A stretch of 64,000 nucleotides of DNA from positions 1 to 64,000 of the forward strand of contig JAUNGG010000012.1 of NCBI GenBank assembly GCA_030524635.1, written 5' to 3'. A program made the position numbers and the translations under genes. Shown in pieces: positions 51,416 to 60,675 of the stretch. Below the pieces are notes generated by a model. The model saw only the letters and a program-made list of their open reading frames with translations, was not told the DNA's origin and did not search any database. Positions within the stretch are counted from its first letter, which is position 1. Every line of letters starts with the position of its first letter. This DNA is from Lachnospiraceae bacterium (lineage in GTDB: Bacteria; Bacillota; Clostridia; Lachnospirales; Lachnospiraceae).

Positions 51416-51568
51416 TCAGCCTTCAGCCCCCACGCAGCAATCGAGGCACAATTCGGGCAGATCGGAAGCTTGTTCCATATTCAGAAAATCCATTTCCAGC
51501 AGCGGCATCTCCAGCCTTCTGCTCATCTGCATGTAATTCATCATGGCTTCCATCATTTTCTGCATCAT
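51416..51568 (-). CDS. Met-rich leader peptide of the transsulfuration operon
   Basis: A 50-codon frame starting at 51568 with GAGGTG six bases upstream. It opens MMQKMMEAMMNYMQM and holds 11 Met in its first 31 residues, then ends in CLDCC near the stop. The stop at 51416 is followed by one hairpin and then a perfect intrinsic terminator before the cystathionine gamma-synthase-type gene. The dense Met codons early and Cys codons late would let ribosome stalling report methionine (and cysteine) supply, as in classical amino-acid attenuation. A stand-alone small protein is the alternative. Confidence 0.65.
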   Translation of the reverse strand: MMQKMMEAMMNYMQMSRRLEMPLLEMDFLNMEQASDLPELCLDCCVGAEG

Positions 51569-51677
51569 AAACTGCACCTCAATTCCAAATCATACATTTT
51601 ATAGCTTTACTTTACCGCTTAAAACCTACTTTGTCAATAGGTTTTTGAATAAAAGCCAACACGGCTGAAGCTGCGGA

Positions 51678-53615
51678 TCAGCGCAGGATCGCCACCGAAT
51701 CTCCCAGGATCTCATAATTGGAAATCGGATTATCCTGACAATTCACCTGTGAAAGCGCCTTAAGTCCTGAAAGCGGCGAAAGATCGGTCACGTAGTTGTC
51801 TGAGAAATCAATGGCACGCAGTCCGCTCAACGAAGCCGCAAAATGGATATCCGTCAGTTTATTTTCCCGAATGCTCAGTTCCTTCAGACCTTTCAGCTTT
51901 TCTAAAAAGGACAGATGCTCTGTAAAGCTCACATCATCCCAGTCAACATAGACGATCCCGCCTCCTCCGCTTACCTGAACATTCTTGTAAAGCTTAATAT
52001 CATCGATGGACAGCGCCTCCAGCGTGGTATTTTCTGCTATCTGATCAAAGTCGATCTCACATTCCATATGGCTGATATTTAACCGCTTTAAGGTGGGAAG
52101 ATTAAAGATCCCGGAAATATCTCCATAGGTGGTCGTCCCATGCAAATCCAGCTCTTCCAGTCCCGGAAGACGGGTGATAAAACTGTAATCCCGCTCTACT
52201 GCACCGAATGAGGTACAGCTCAGAACTTTTAAATTCACCAGATCGTCAAAATCAGAGGCCGCGCTTACACTGCAGCTGTCCAGGGTCAGAACCTCCAGAT
52301 CATGCATATTCTTAAGGAAGCCTGTTTCATCAAAGCTTTCCAGATACAGCTCCTTCATTCCGGTCAATCCGCCAAGCTCCGGCTGCGGGCATCCGTAGGG
52401 CAGCTCCAGAGTCAGCTTTTTCAGTCCGGTCAACGCAGAAACCGCCGACATATCCTTCAATTCGTCACAGCTTTCCACAAAAAGCTCCTCCAGTTCCGTA
52501 CAGTCACGAAGGGGGTCCAGCGTAAGCAGGGTCCCGTATTCGATATGAAGTGCTTTCAGCCCATCCAGCTGGGAAAGAAAACTAAGGTCACGAAGATTTT
52601 CCGAGCTGATGCTCAGCCGCTCCAGCCATGGCATCATTCCAAAGATGGAAAAATCCATACTGCCGTCATACATATCCGCAGAAACTGCTTTTAATGACTT
52701 AGCGCTTACCAGATTCTTCGCCTCATCAATCTGATCACTGTTAAGGATCAAGGTTTCCAGATTTGAAAACTGCTCGATTCCCTGCAGACTTACCTGGCTT
52801 CCGGTTATATCCAGATAGCGAAGCTGCTCCGGATGCCCGACCACAGCAGCAACCTCCTCCAGACTGTCAAAATATCCGCTGATTCCCGTAAGGGAAAGGC
52901 CCTCTAAGTCTTCTGCTGACAGGGTCTGCCCGGTGCTTATCATCTTAAGACCAGGAAACGCCGGAAGACAGGACAGATCCGCCTCTTCATATTCATCTCG
53001 AGGAAATTCCATCCAGGTAAGCTCTGCCTCCGGATCTGCCTGAGGGTCCGCAAAGCTGTAGCCCACCCGGCGGAAATCTATATTCGACCGGATCTCCAGC
53101 CATTGGAGCTTTGCAAGTTCACCTTCTGTGATATCCTCCACCGGCTTTCCAAACAGTCTTTCCGCAAACTCCGCCAGAAGCCCGGTGGGGATCATCTTCT
53201 TTGGAGCCTGCTGCTCCTCTGCTGCGTCCCCCTGTACTCCATCACCAAACATGGAAGCGATCCCACTTCCAACCGTTTCTCCTGCCATCTGTTCGCCATA
53301 ATCCGCCTGCCGATACACGCGGAGACCATACATCACCCCCAGGAATCCGGCAACCAAAACTGCCATGGCTGCCCCTCGCTTCCATCCATGTGCTTCCCAT
53401 CCCGTCTTTTTCTCTTCTCTTTTCTGGATCGGCTGATAGGTAATTCTTTCCGGCATCCGTTTTAAGTGGACATCTTCCTGCTGGGATCTGCCGGGATGAT
53501 CCCATTCGATCACATATTTCGTGTGACAATATTCACAAACTGCCACATTGGGATTATTTTCATCTAATTTTAAGGTTCCGTCACATGCAGAACATCTCAT
53601 TTCTGTAATCTTCAT
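51678..53615 (-). CDS. Membrane-anchored leucine-rich repeat protein with N-terminal zinc ribbon
   Basis: 645 residues from ATG at 53615 (GGGAGG upstream). Residues 7-31 form a zinc ribbon (CSACDGTLK, then CEYCHTKY), a basic linker follows, and a single TM helix lies near residues 80-97 (GAAMAVLVAGFLGVMYGL). The remaining 540 residues outside carry about fifteen internalin-like LRRs of 20-24 residues (SLTGISGYFDSL; YLDITGSQVSL; LSQLDGLKALHI; SGLRAIDFSDNYVTDLSPL). A protein-interaction receptor is likely. Divergent from a LysR gene 170 bases away. Confidence 0.85.
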   Translation of the reverse strand: MKITEMRCSACDGTLKLDENNPNVAVCEYCHTKYVIEWDHPGRSQQEDVHLKRMPERITYQPIQKREEKKTGWEAHGWKRGAAMAVLVAGFLGVMYGLRVYRQADYGEQMAGETVGSGIASMFGDGVQGDAAEEQQAPKKMIPTGLLAEFAERLFGKPVEDITEGELAKLQWLEIRSNIDFRRVGYSFADPQADPEAELTWMEFPRDEYEEADLSCLPAFPGLKMISTGQTLSAEDLEGLSLTGISGYFDSLEEVAAVVGHPEQLRYLDITGSQVSLQGIEQFSNLETLILNSDQIDEAKNLVSAKSLKAVSADMYDGSMDFSIFGMMPWLERLSISSENLRDLSFLSQLDGLKALHIEYGTLLTLDPLRDCTELEELFVESCDELKDMSAVSALTGLKKLTLELPYGCPQPELGGLTGMKELYLESFDETGFLKNMHDLEVLTLDSCSVSAASDFDDLVNLKVLSCTSFGAVERDYSFITRLPGLEELDLHGTTTYGDISGIFNLPTLKRLNISHMECEIDFDQIAENTTLEALSIDDIKLYKNVQVSGGGGIVYVDWDDVSFTEHLSFLEKLKGLKELSIRENKLTDIHFAASLSGLRAIDFSDNYVTDLSPLSGLKALSQVNCQDNPISNYEILGDSVAILR

Positions 53616-53785
53616 CTTTTCCTCCCCCAAATCAATTCCCATGATAATCCTACTCCCTAAGTGTATCACCATCTTTTTTCCATTTCAATCAGAAGCAAAG
53701 GAATCCTGCTAATTGCATTTTGAGATTGGAAATATTATACTAAACCAAAAGAACCATAAAAATGATATTAAGGAGACCTGCTTCT

Positions 53786-54670
53786 ATGATCAGTTACGAT
53801 TACTACCGGATTTTTTACTATGTAGCCCAATATCACAGCTTTACGAAGGCGGCAGAGATCCTGGAAAACAATCAGCCCAATATTACCCGCTGCATGAATA
53901 ATCTGGAGCATGATTTAAACTGCAAGCTGTTTATCCGTTCCAACCGCGGTGTCACCTTAACTCCGGAAGGACAGACGCTTTACGAGCATGTAGCTGTTGC
54001 CTGCCAACAGTTTCAGATTGGAGAAGAAAAGCTGCAGCAGAACCAGAGCCTGGAAAACGGCCTGGTTTCCATCGGAGCCAGCGAAACAGCACTGCGTCTG
54101 ATGCTGCTGGACAAACTGCAGGCCTTTCATGAGCGCTACCCTAAGGTCCGGCTGCGCATCTCCAATCACTCCACCCCTCAGGCAGTGGCAGCCCTTGAGC
54201 GCGGGCTGGTTGATTTTGCAGTTGTAACTACACCAGTCACCATAAAAAAGCCGCTTCACAAAATCCCATTGTATTCCTTCCATGAGATTTTGATCGGCGG
54301 TCTTAAATACGCAGATCTCGGCAGAAGTGTGCTGCACTTAAATGAATTAAAGGCGATTCCCATGATCTCTCTTGGAAATGATACCAGCACCCGGGAGTTA
54401 TATTTACAGTACTATTCCAGTCATAACCTCCCCTTTCATCCGGATATGGAGGCAGCCACCACAGACCAGATCCTGCCCATGGTGGAGCATAATCTGGGAA
54501 TCGGCTTTTATCCGGAAAAGCTTGCAGCCGAATCTTTGACCCAGGGGAAGATCATACAGATCCACCTGGACGAGCCCCTGCCGGAGCGTCAAGTCTGCCT
54601 GATCCACAGCACGGCACGGCCGCAGAGCATTGCGGTAAAAACCTTACAGCGAGTGCTGGCAGAGACTTGA
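53786..54670 (+). CDS. LysR family transcriptional regulator
   Basis: 294 residues from ATG at 53786 (TAAGGAG upstream). The LysR HTH lies at residues 4-60 (YRIFYYVAQYHSFTKAAEILENNQPNITRCMNNLE) and the substrate-binding domain follows from about 90. Convergent with the MATE gene and divergent from the LRR gene; its target is unclear. Confidence 0.92.
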   Translation: MISYDYYRIFYYVAQYHSFTKAAEILENNQPNITRCMNNLEHDLNCKLFIRSNRGVTLTPEGQTLYEHVAVACQQFQIGEEKLQQNQSLENGLVSIGASETALRLMLLDKLQAFHERYPKVRLRISNHSTPQAVAALERGLVDFAVVTTPVTIKKPLHKIPLYSFHEILIGGLKYADLGRSVLHLNELKAIPMISLGNDTSTRELYLQYYSSHNLPFHPDMEAATTDQILPMVEHNLGIGFYPEKLAAESLTQGKIIQIHLDEPLPERQVCLIHSTARPQSIAVKTLQRVLAET

Positions 54671-54704
54671 AAACCGGGGACCTGGATCAATCTTTCCCTG
54701 CCTC

Positions 54705-56084
54705 TTAATTCCTGCATTGCTCTGCGGTCATATGTATCTTTTTCTGCTCCCGGCTCTCCCAGGGACCTCTGCGGTAAAACAGGATAGACAGCGCGGTTGC
54801 CACCGTCCAGCCGATAGGCCATGCACACCAAATGCCGGTAGCTCCAAGAACCGTCTTTGAAAGGACCTGGGCCAGCACCACACGCAGGATCAGATCGGTA
54901 AAGGTAGCAATCATAAAATTTCGCATCAGCCCGGCGCCCCGCAGAATACCGTCTGCCACCAGCTTTGCCGAAACCACAAAATAGAATGGTGCCAGGATGC
55001 GCAGAAAAAGGATTCCCGTGTCAATGGCAGTTCCGGCAGGCTCATCCATAAATAAGTACAGCAGATACCGCCCTGCAAAGAAATAAACCAAACACAGCGG
55101 CAGACTCAGCATCCAAACCAGCTTCACGCCGGCCAGGAACCCCTCTTTCACCCGAGACAGCTTGGACGCGCCCATATTCTGCGCTGTATAATTGGAAATG
55201 CCATTTCCTAATGTGGTAAAGGAAGTAATCACCATGTTATTCAGCTTTACAGCCGCAGAATATCCGGCGATCACGCTGGCGCCGAAGCTGTTGATCACGC
55301 TCTGAATGATGATATTTCCTACGGAGATAAAACTCTGCTGCAGAATGCTTGGTACCGCGATCACCGCGATCTTTTTAAATACCGGCCAGGAGAAAATGAC
55401 GATATGGCCTTCCGCCTTGATCTCCTTCAGCCGCCCCAATACTACTGCAACGGCAAGCACACAGCTTACGCCCTGGCAGAGGAAGGTGGCCCAGGCAACA
55501 CCTGCCACACCCATATCAAACACGGTCACAAATAAAATATCAACCGCAATATTGGATGTGGAGGAGATCGCCAGAAAAACAAATGGTGTTTTGGAATCCC
55601 CCAGAGCCGAAAAGATACCAGTGGCAATATTATAAAAGAACATAAACGGCAGGCCCCACACATAAATGTCCAGGTACAGCTCCGAGTCTGCAATAATCTC
55701 TTCCGGCGTATGGATCATCCGAAGCAGCACATCACAGCCCAAAATCCCCAGGGCCATCAGGACTACGCATAAAACGGCGCTGGCGATCATGGCCGTGTAT
55801 ACCGAAGTCTTCATCTGCCCATAGTCTCTGGCTCCAAAAAACTGGGACACGATCACCGAGCATCCGATGTTGCAGCCAAATGCAAAGGCGATAAAGATCA
55901 GAGTGACCTCATAGCTGTTGCCTACCGCCGCCAGCGCATTCTCCCCGATAAACTTACCAGCCACCAGGCTGTCTGCGATATTATAAAGCTGCTGGAAGAT
56001 AATGCTGCCAAACAACGGCAGGCAGAATTTCCATAACACAGCTTCCGGCTTTCCTACTGTCAGGTCCTTATTCATTGACTTCAT
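54705..56084 (-). CDS. MATE family efflux transporter
   Basis: 459 residues, twelve helices, with the NorM/DinF-type N-terminus (LPLFGSIIFQQLYNIADSLVAGKFIGENALAAVGNS). Cation-coupled drug or metabolite exporter. GGGAGG precedes ATG at 56084. Only distantly similar to the MATE protein at 6325-7680. Confidence 0.92.
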   Translation of the reverse strand: MKSMNKDLTVGKPEAVLWKFCLPLFGSIIFQQLYNIADSLVAGKFIGENALAAVGNSYEVTLIFIAFAFGCNIGCSVIVSQFFGARDYGQMKTSVYTAMIASAVLCVVLMALGILGCDVLLRMIHTPEEIIADSELYLDIYVWGLPFMFFYNIATGIFSALGDSKTPFVFLAISSTSNIAVDILFVTVFDMGVAGVAWATFLCQGVSCVLAVAVVLGRLKEIKAEGHIVIFSWPVFKKIAVIAVPSILQQSFISVGNIIIQSVINSFGASVIAGYSAAVKLNNMVITSFTTLGNGISNYTAQNMGASKLSRVKEGFLAGVKLVWMLSLPLCLVYFFAGRYLLYLFMDEPAGTAIDTGILFLRILAPFYFVVSAKLVADGILRGAGLMRNFMIATFTDLILRVVLAQVLSKTVLGATGIWCAWPIGWTVATALSILFYRRGPWESREQKKIHMTAEQCRN

Positions 56085-56196
56085 GTGAATATTCCTCCCT
56101 TGGTTTTTTTTCCTATAGCATTATACGGCCAAGGGAGAAATATGTAAAAATCATATTTGATATAGTTGTAATATAAAAAATATATGACAGGCAGCA

Positions 56197-56913
56197 CTAT
56201 CGCCCGATCATTTCCGCCTCCCACTCAACCAAACCGCCGCTGTAGGCATCGATCGTAAACTCATACTCCATGTTATCATAGATCAATTTCCCCTCATACT
56301 CCATCCGTCCGTCATCTTCCTCCAGCTTTAACCGCACATCCTCGTCCCTTGCTCCCGGAACCCGGTCCAGCACAGCCTGTTTTGCCTGACTCTCAGGGAT
56401 GATGCTGCTGCCTGCGGAAGGGTTCTGACGAACAGAAAACTCCGCATCATACTCATAGCTGATGATCGAGCCATCCGCCACAATTAGCTTATAATCATAC
56501 TCCGTTCCATCAGAAGAGACAAATTCCACATCAAAAACTCTCCTTCCGTCATCGGTTTCCTCTTTTACATGGTGAAAGCGAATATCCTCCGCTGAAAGGC
56601 CGGCATGTGACATGGCAAGGGATAATGCGGTATCGGAGTCAATTCCCTGGGAAGCAGCTGGTTCTGTTGCCTGCAAAGCTGCCGCAGCAGCCCTCTCATT
56701 ACTGCCTTCTGCCGGCAGCCCGCCAGTCTCCTGTACTGATTCCGGATCTCCCTGACTTTGTCCTGCCTGGCTGGAGCCAATATATTCTGCTGTAGAGGAA
56801 GCAGAACCTCCCTGGCAGCCTGTCATAGCTGCAGAAGCCATAATACATGCCGCCAATGCCATCGGCCTGATATTATGATAAAGCCATATACTGTCAAATC
56901 GATTTTTTCTCAT
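56197..56913 (-). CDS. PepSY-domain lipoprotein
   Basis: 238 residues from ATG at 56913 (AAGGAAGG upstream). Lipobox SAAMTGC at the end of the signal peptide, a Gln/Ala/Ser-rich linker, then two PepSY-like units: SDTALSLAMSHAGLSAEDI with FDVEFVSSDGTEYDYKLIVADGSIISYEYD, and SQAKQAVLDRVPGARDEDV with IYDNMEYEFTIDAYSGGLVEWE. Such proteins may inhibit peptidases at the cell surface. Confidence 0.88.
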   Translation of the reverse strand: MRKNRFDSIWLYHNIRPMALAACIMASAAMTGCQGGSASSTAEYIGSSQAGQSQGDPESVQETGGLPAEGSNERAAAAALQATEPAASQGIDSDTALSLAMSHAGLSAEDIRFHHVKEETDDGRRVFDVEFVSSDGTEYDYKLIVADGSIISYEYDAEFSVRQNPSAGSSIIPESQAKQAVLDRVPGARDEDVRLKLEEDDGRMEYEGKLIYDNMEYEFTIDAYSGGLVEWEAEMIGR

Positions 56914-57071
56914 AATAAGCACCTTCCTTTTTTGAACCTATACAATAATTTTCAACTATTTTACGCACAATGCCAAAAATATGGTATGATGTGTGTATGT
57001 GCCAGTCGCAGCTGTTAAGAAAAAGCTTCTCAGCTGCCAGCAAAAATTCATTTAAAATAGGAGTACCAGTC

Positions 57072-58556
57072 ATGCCAGTATTTGATTTCAGCAGCACCCC
57101 AGACAATAAAAGCGAAGCCAAGTGTACCTACACGGTCTTCCGCTCTAATGAGGCCGCAGCCTCCCCGGAAAAACCGATCCTGATTCTGGACAACCATAAA
57201 AGAACCTGGAAGCATCATTCCTGCGGCATTTTTACGAATCCCAGCAAACGGACCGCATTCGAATTTAAAGAGGAAGACGGAACCTTCCATGCCGATATTC
57301 TTAAGATCGATGCCCGCTTTGTCAGCCTTCTTAAGTGGCTGGGTGAAAACCACATCACAGTGCGCTTATCCGGTGAAAACCAGGCAGGCGGCTATGCGGT
57401 CTACAAGATCCGGGAGATCGCCTTCGGAGGCGGCACCAAGCTTTCTGCCGAGGATGGCTTCCTCCAGTTTATGATCGACCGGCTTCTGGCCAGCAGCGCT
57501 CCGGAGGAGGAGCAGGCAGAGGAGGACCAGGAGGAAATGGGCGACAGCATGAAGCTGACCAGTCTCCAGAGCATTACGGATTTTATGACCTGCGCCGGCC
57601 GGACACTGCCGGACAATATCCGCCTCTGGGCACGAAGAAACCTGGCAGTTGCCCGCTCTCATGAGGTTACCCCGGAGGAACGGCGCCATGCACAGCGCGC
57701 CCTTTCCATTATGATGAACATTCAGTGGAAGCACAACTATTTCGAATCCATTGATCCTAAAGAGGCACGCCGGATTCTGGATGAGGAGCTTTACGGAATG
57801 GAACGGGTCAAGCAGCGGATCATTGAAACCATTATCCAGATCAACCGTACCCATACCCTTCCGGCCTACGGCCTTCTGCTGGTTGGCCCTGCCGGAACCG
57901 GAAAATCCCAGATCGCCTATGCCGTTGCCCGGATCCTGAAGCTTCCGTGGACCACCCTGGACATGAGCTCCATCAATGATCCGGAGCAGCTCACCGGCAG
58001 CTCCCGCATCTACACCAACGCCAAGCCGGGAATCATCATGGAAGCCTTCTCTATGGCCGGAGAATCCAATCTGGTCTTTATCATCAATGAGCTGGACAAG
58101 GCCTCCTCCGGAAAGGGCAACGGCAACCCTGCTGACGTCCTTCTGACTCTCCTGGATAACTTAGGCTTTACAGACAATTACATGGAGTGCACCGTTCCAA
58201 CGGTAGGTGTCTACCCTATCGCAACTGCCAATGATAAGAATCAGATCAGCGCACCTTTAATGTCGCGATTTGCCGTCATCGACATCCCGGATTACTCCGC
58301 AGAGGAAAAGAAGATCATCTTCTCAAGGTTTGCACTTCCCAAGGTGCTAAAACGCATGGGGCTGCATGAAAATGAGTGTGTTGTGACGGAAGATGCTCTT
58401 GATGCGGTGATCGAAACCTTTGCAAACACCTCCGGCATCCGCGACTTAGAGCAGGCCGCCGAGCATATGGCTGCCAATGCTCTTTATCAGATCGAGGTAA
58501 ATGGCGTTTCCTGCGTCACCTTTGATGCCGCTGCCGTGCGCAGTCTTCTGAGGTAA
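57072..58556 (+). CDS. AAA+ ATPase, Lon-like without protease domain
   Basis: 494 residues from ATG at 57072 (AGGAG eight bases upstream). The first 200 residues are an unrecognised N-terminal domain ending in an acidic stretch (EEEQAEEDQEE). The AAA+ module follows: YGLLLVGPAGTGKSQ (Walker A, near 269-278), LVFIINELDKAS (Walker B), ATANDKNQISAPLMSRFAVIDIPDY (sensor 1 and Arg finger), and GIRDLEQAAEHMAANAL (sensor 2). This resembles the Lon ATPase, but no Ser-Lys protease follows. A chaperone or remodelling role is likely. Its 3' end overlaps the convergent phosphatase gene by 41 bases. Confidence 0.8.
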   Translation: MPVFDFSSTPDNKSEAKCTYTVFRSNEAAASPEKPILILDNHKRTWKHHSCGIFTNPSKRTAFEFKEEDGTFHADILKIDARFVSLLKWLGENHITVRLSGENQAGGYAVYKIREIAFGGGTKLSAEDGFLQFMIDRLLASSAPEEEQAEEDQEEMGDSMKLTSLQSITDFMTCAGRTLPDNIRLWARRNLAVARSHEVTPEERRHAQRALSIMMNIQWKHNYFESIDPKEARRILDEELYGMERVKQRIIETIIQINRTHTLPAYGLLLVGPAGTGKSQIAYAVARILKLPWTTLDMSSINDPEQLTGSSRIYTNAKPGIIMEAFSMAGESNLVFIINELDKASSGKGNGNPADVLLTLLDNLGFTDNYMECTVPTVGVYPIATANDKNQISAPLMSRFAVIDIPDYSAEEKKIIFSRFALPKVLKRMGLHENECVVTEDALDAVIETFANTSGIRDLEQAAEHMAANALYQIEVNGVSCVTFDAAAVRSLLR

Positions 58557-59328
58557 GCCCAGGAAGCAGGCTTTGTAATTCCTCATGGATCCATCCATTC
58601 GTGGCAATGATATCCTGATTCGATGAAACATCAACCGGGCCAAGCTGAAAATCCGTTACCCTGCCGCCGGCTTCTTCCAAGATCAGAGAACCGGCGGCAA
58701 AATCCCATGGCTTCAGATTCCGCTCAAAATAGCCGTCCAAACGTCCGCAGGCCACATACGCCAGGTCAAGAGCAGCCGATCCGCTGCGTCGGATATCCAA
58801 AGACTGCTCAAAAATTCTCTGAAAGCTTTTGAAATTGGCTGGTGCCATTTCTTTATTATAAGGCGATGTGCCAATGGCAATCAGGCTGTCTTTTAAGGCT
58901 TTATTACCCGTCACCCGGACCGGACGGTTATTGAAAAAGGCGCCCTGCCCCCGCACGGCATAGAAGGTTTCTTCTGTGAAGGGATTATAAATAACTGCCC
59001 CGCTGATGTGGCCCTCCTCATAATATCCAAGGGATACTGCACTGTGGCCGTAACCATAGATCAGATTGGTGGTGCCGTCCACCGGGTCCAGGATCCATAC
59101 CGGTTTTGAAAAGTCTACATTCTGCATATGATCCTCCTCCCCCATAAACTGAACATCTGGGTACAGCTTATATAATTCCTTCTGAAGGAAACGCTGCACA
59201 GCGGTATCTACTTTTGTAACAAAGTCAGCCTGTCCCTTGACGGTAATATCATGTGACATGCATTCATCCATAATAAGAGGTCTTACCGAGTGAACCAGTT
59301 GAATCATCTGTTCTATCTTCCTATTCAT
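58516..59328 (-). CDS. Inositol monophosphatase family protein
   Basis: 270 residues from ATG at 59328 (AAGGAAGG upstream; an earlier ATG at 59349 is weaker). Metal-binding motifs of the IMPase/SuhB family: GEEDHM (Glu), DPVDGTTNLIYGY (D-x-D-G-T), and KPWDFAAGSLILEEAGGRVTDF. Hydrolyses inositol phosphate, 3'(2'),5'-bisphosphate nucleotides or a sugar phosphate; not resolvable here. Confidence 0.9.
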   Translation of the reverse strand: MNRKIEQMIQLVHSVRPLIMDECMSHDITVKGQADFVTKVDTAVQRFLQKELYKLYPDVQFMGEEDHMQNVDFSKPVWILDPVDGTTNLIYGYGHSAVSLGYYEEGHISGAVIYNPFTEETFYAVRGQGAFFNNRPVRVTGNKALKDSLIAIGTSPYNKEMAPANFKSFQRIFEQSLDIRRSGSAALDLAYVACGRLDGYFERNLKPWDFAAGSLILEEAGGRVTDFQLGPVDVSSNQDIIATNGWIHEELQSLLPGLTSEDCARQRHQR

Positions 59329-59473
59329 AATCAGCCCTTCCTTTTCCATTAATCATGGTTCTCCGCCATTTTTATCTTCTCACGTTTCCCATTATACCAT
59401 CTGCACCTCTCCAAAGCCAAGGCATATATTATAGCATAACACTTGCATCAGCAATAAAAAGAGAGGATAAACC

Positions 59474-60550
59474 ATGTATATTGATCATGAAGAATGGAAT
59501 CATTCCCCATCCAATCCAGAATCTGATGAAAAACTCTCTGCGCTGGAAACTCCGGCCAGTGAAGTCAATGGGATGAATGATCCCGGCTACGCTCCCATCT
59601 CCCCGGAAACTCCCTCCTGGGGACCGCCTTCCGGCACAAATAACGGCACCACTTCTGATCCAGGCTTTGCCCCCATCTCTCCGGAAACTCCCTCCTGGGG
59701 ACCGCCCTCCGGCACAAATAACGGCACCACTACTGACCCAGGCTTTGCCCCCATCTCTCCGGAAACGCCTTCCTGGGGACCGCCTTCCGGCACAGGCGGC
59801 AGCACCAGCGGCGGCATAGGAGGCAGTATTGGCGGCACCATCACCATCCCGCCGGTTATCGTCATCCCCGGACAGCCAACCTTTCCAAGCCGACCCACTA
59901 CCCAATATGCCAATATCCGCTTCCTCCATGCAGCGCCTAACCAGCCTGCTGTCAATATCCGGTTAGGGAACCGCACAGTGATCAACAACATGCAGTTCGC
60001 CAATTCTACGCCTTATTATCTGGAAACCGGAAACCAGCGCATTCTGATCACTATCACCAATACCCGAAACGGCATCACCTTATATCGCGGCTACCTTTAT
60101 TTCACCGGCCAGACGGCCTACACGGTTTCCATCGTAGACAGCGGCTCCGGCATTTCCCTGTATACCATAACGGATACTCCCTGCAGCCGCACCAATTACG
60201 GCTGTCTGCGTGCCGTGAATCTGTCGCCTAACAGCGGTGCGGTAGACATCTTCCTCTCCGGATACGGACGCATTTTCCAGCGCATCAACCAGTTCTCCTA
60301 CACTGGTTACCGTCTGATCAGCCAGGGATCCTACCGCGCCTCGGTTTCCGAAGCACTGCCCTGCACCAGCAGTGCCTCCATCACCATGACCGAGGATTAC
60401 GTGGAATGCAGCAATACACGGATCGCTATTATGGATACCACCACCTTAACCATTATGAATGGGGTAACCTATACCTTATATATTATCGGCCTCGCCTACC
60501 AGTTCCCTTCCCTGCAGCTTCTGCCTCTGGAAAGTGATCTGATCTACTAG
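59474..60550 (+). CDS. DUF4397 protein with Pro-rich tandem repeats
   Basis: 358 residues. Residues 36-109 hold three near-identical units DPGFAPISPETPSWGPPSG plus a TNNGTT spacer, then a Gly/Ser stretch. From about 142 two DUF4397 units follow (IRFLHAAPNQPAVNIRL and LRAVNLSPNSGAVDIFL), beta-rich folds often found on cell surfaces. No signal peptide or sorting signal is visible, so localisation is unclear; spore or surface display by another route is possible. Confidence 0.8.
   Translation: MYIDHEEWNHSPSNPESDEKLSALETPASEVNGMNDPGYAPISPETPSWGPPSGTNNGTTSDPGFAPISPETPSWGPPSGTNNGTTTDPGFAPISPETPSWGPPSGTGGSTSGGIGGSIGGTITIPPVIVIPGQPTFPSRPTTQYANIRFLHAAPNQPAVNIRLGNRTVINNMQFANSTPYYLETGNQRILITITNTRNGITLYRGYLYFTGQTAYTVSIVDSGSGISLYTITDTPCSRTNYGCLRAVNLSPNSGAVDIFLSGYGRIFQRINQFSYTGYRLISQGSYRASVSEALPCTSSASITMTEDYVECSNTRIAIMDTTTLTIMNGVTYTLYIIGLAYQFPSLQLLPLESDLIY
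59579..59797 (+). repeat. Three tandem 78-bp repeats inside the DUF4397 gene
   Basis: Units start near 59579, 59657 and 59735 (the third is shorter). Each encodes 26 residues; the DNA copies are nearly identical, with isolated silent changes, indicating recent duplication or gene conversion. Confidence 0.85.
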
Positions 60551-60573
60551 TGAAAACCGCTCCTTAGGACAGC

Positions 60574-60622
60574 AAAATGCCGGGTACAACAGAAGGTTCT
60601 GTCCTGTTGTACCCGGCATTTT
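60574..60622. terminator. Bidirectional terminator between convergent genes
   Basis: AAAATGCCGGGTACAACAG and its perfect complement (19 bp) enclose an 11-base loop. Runs of four U follow in both directions, serving the DUF4397 gene and the alcohol dehydrogenase gene. Confidence 0.85.
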
Positions 60623-60675
60623 ACGATTCATGACCAGTTTCATGCCTCTCTTTGCCTTAGTAAAAATAAAATCCG

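Noticed and set aside
51678-53615. Secreted LPXTG-type internalin
   Set aside because: No N-terminal signal peptide or C-terminal sorting motif; there is an internal TM helix after a cytoplasmic zinc ribbon.
57072-58556. Full Lon protease
   Set aside because: The chain ends after the AAA+ lid; no Ser-Lys protease domain is present before the stop.
59579-59797. CRISPR-like direct repeats
   Set aside because: Units are contiguous, in frame and encode a Pro-rich protein repeat without spacers.
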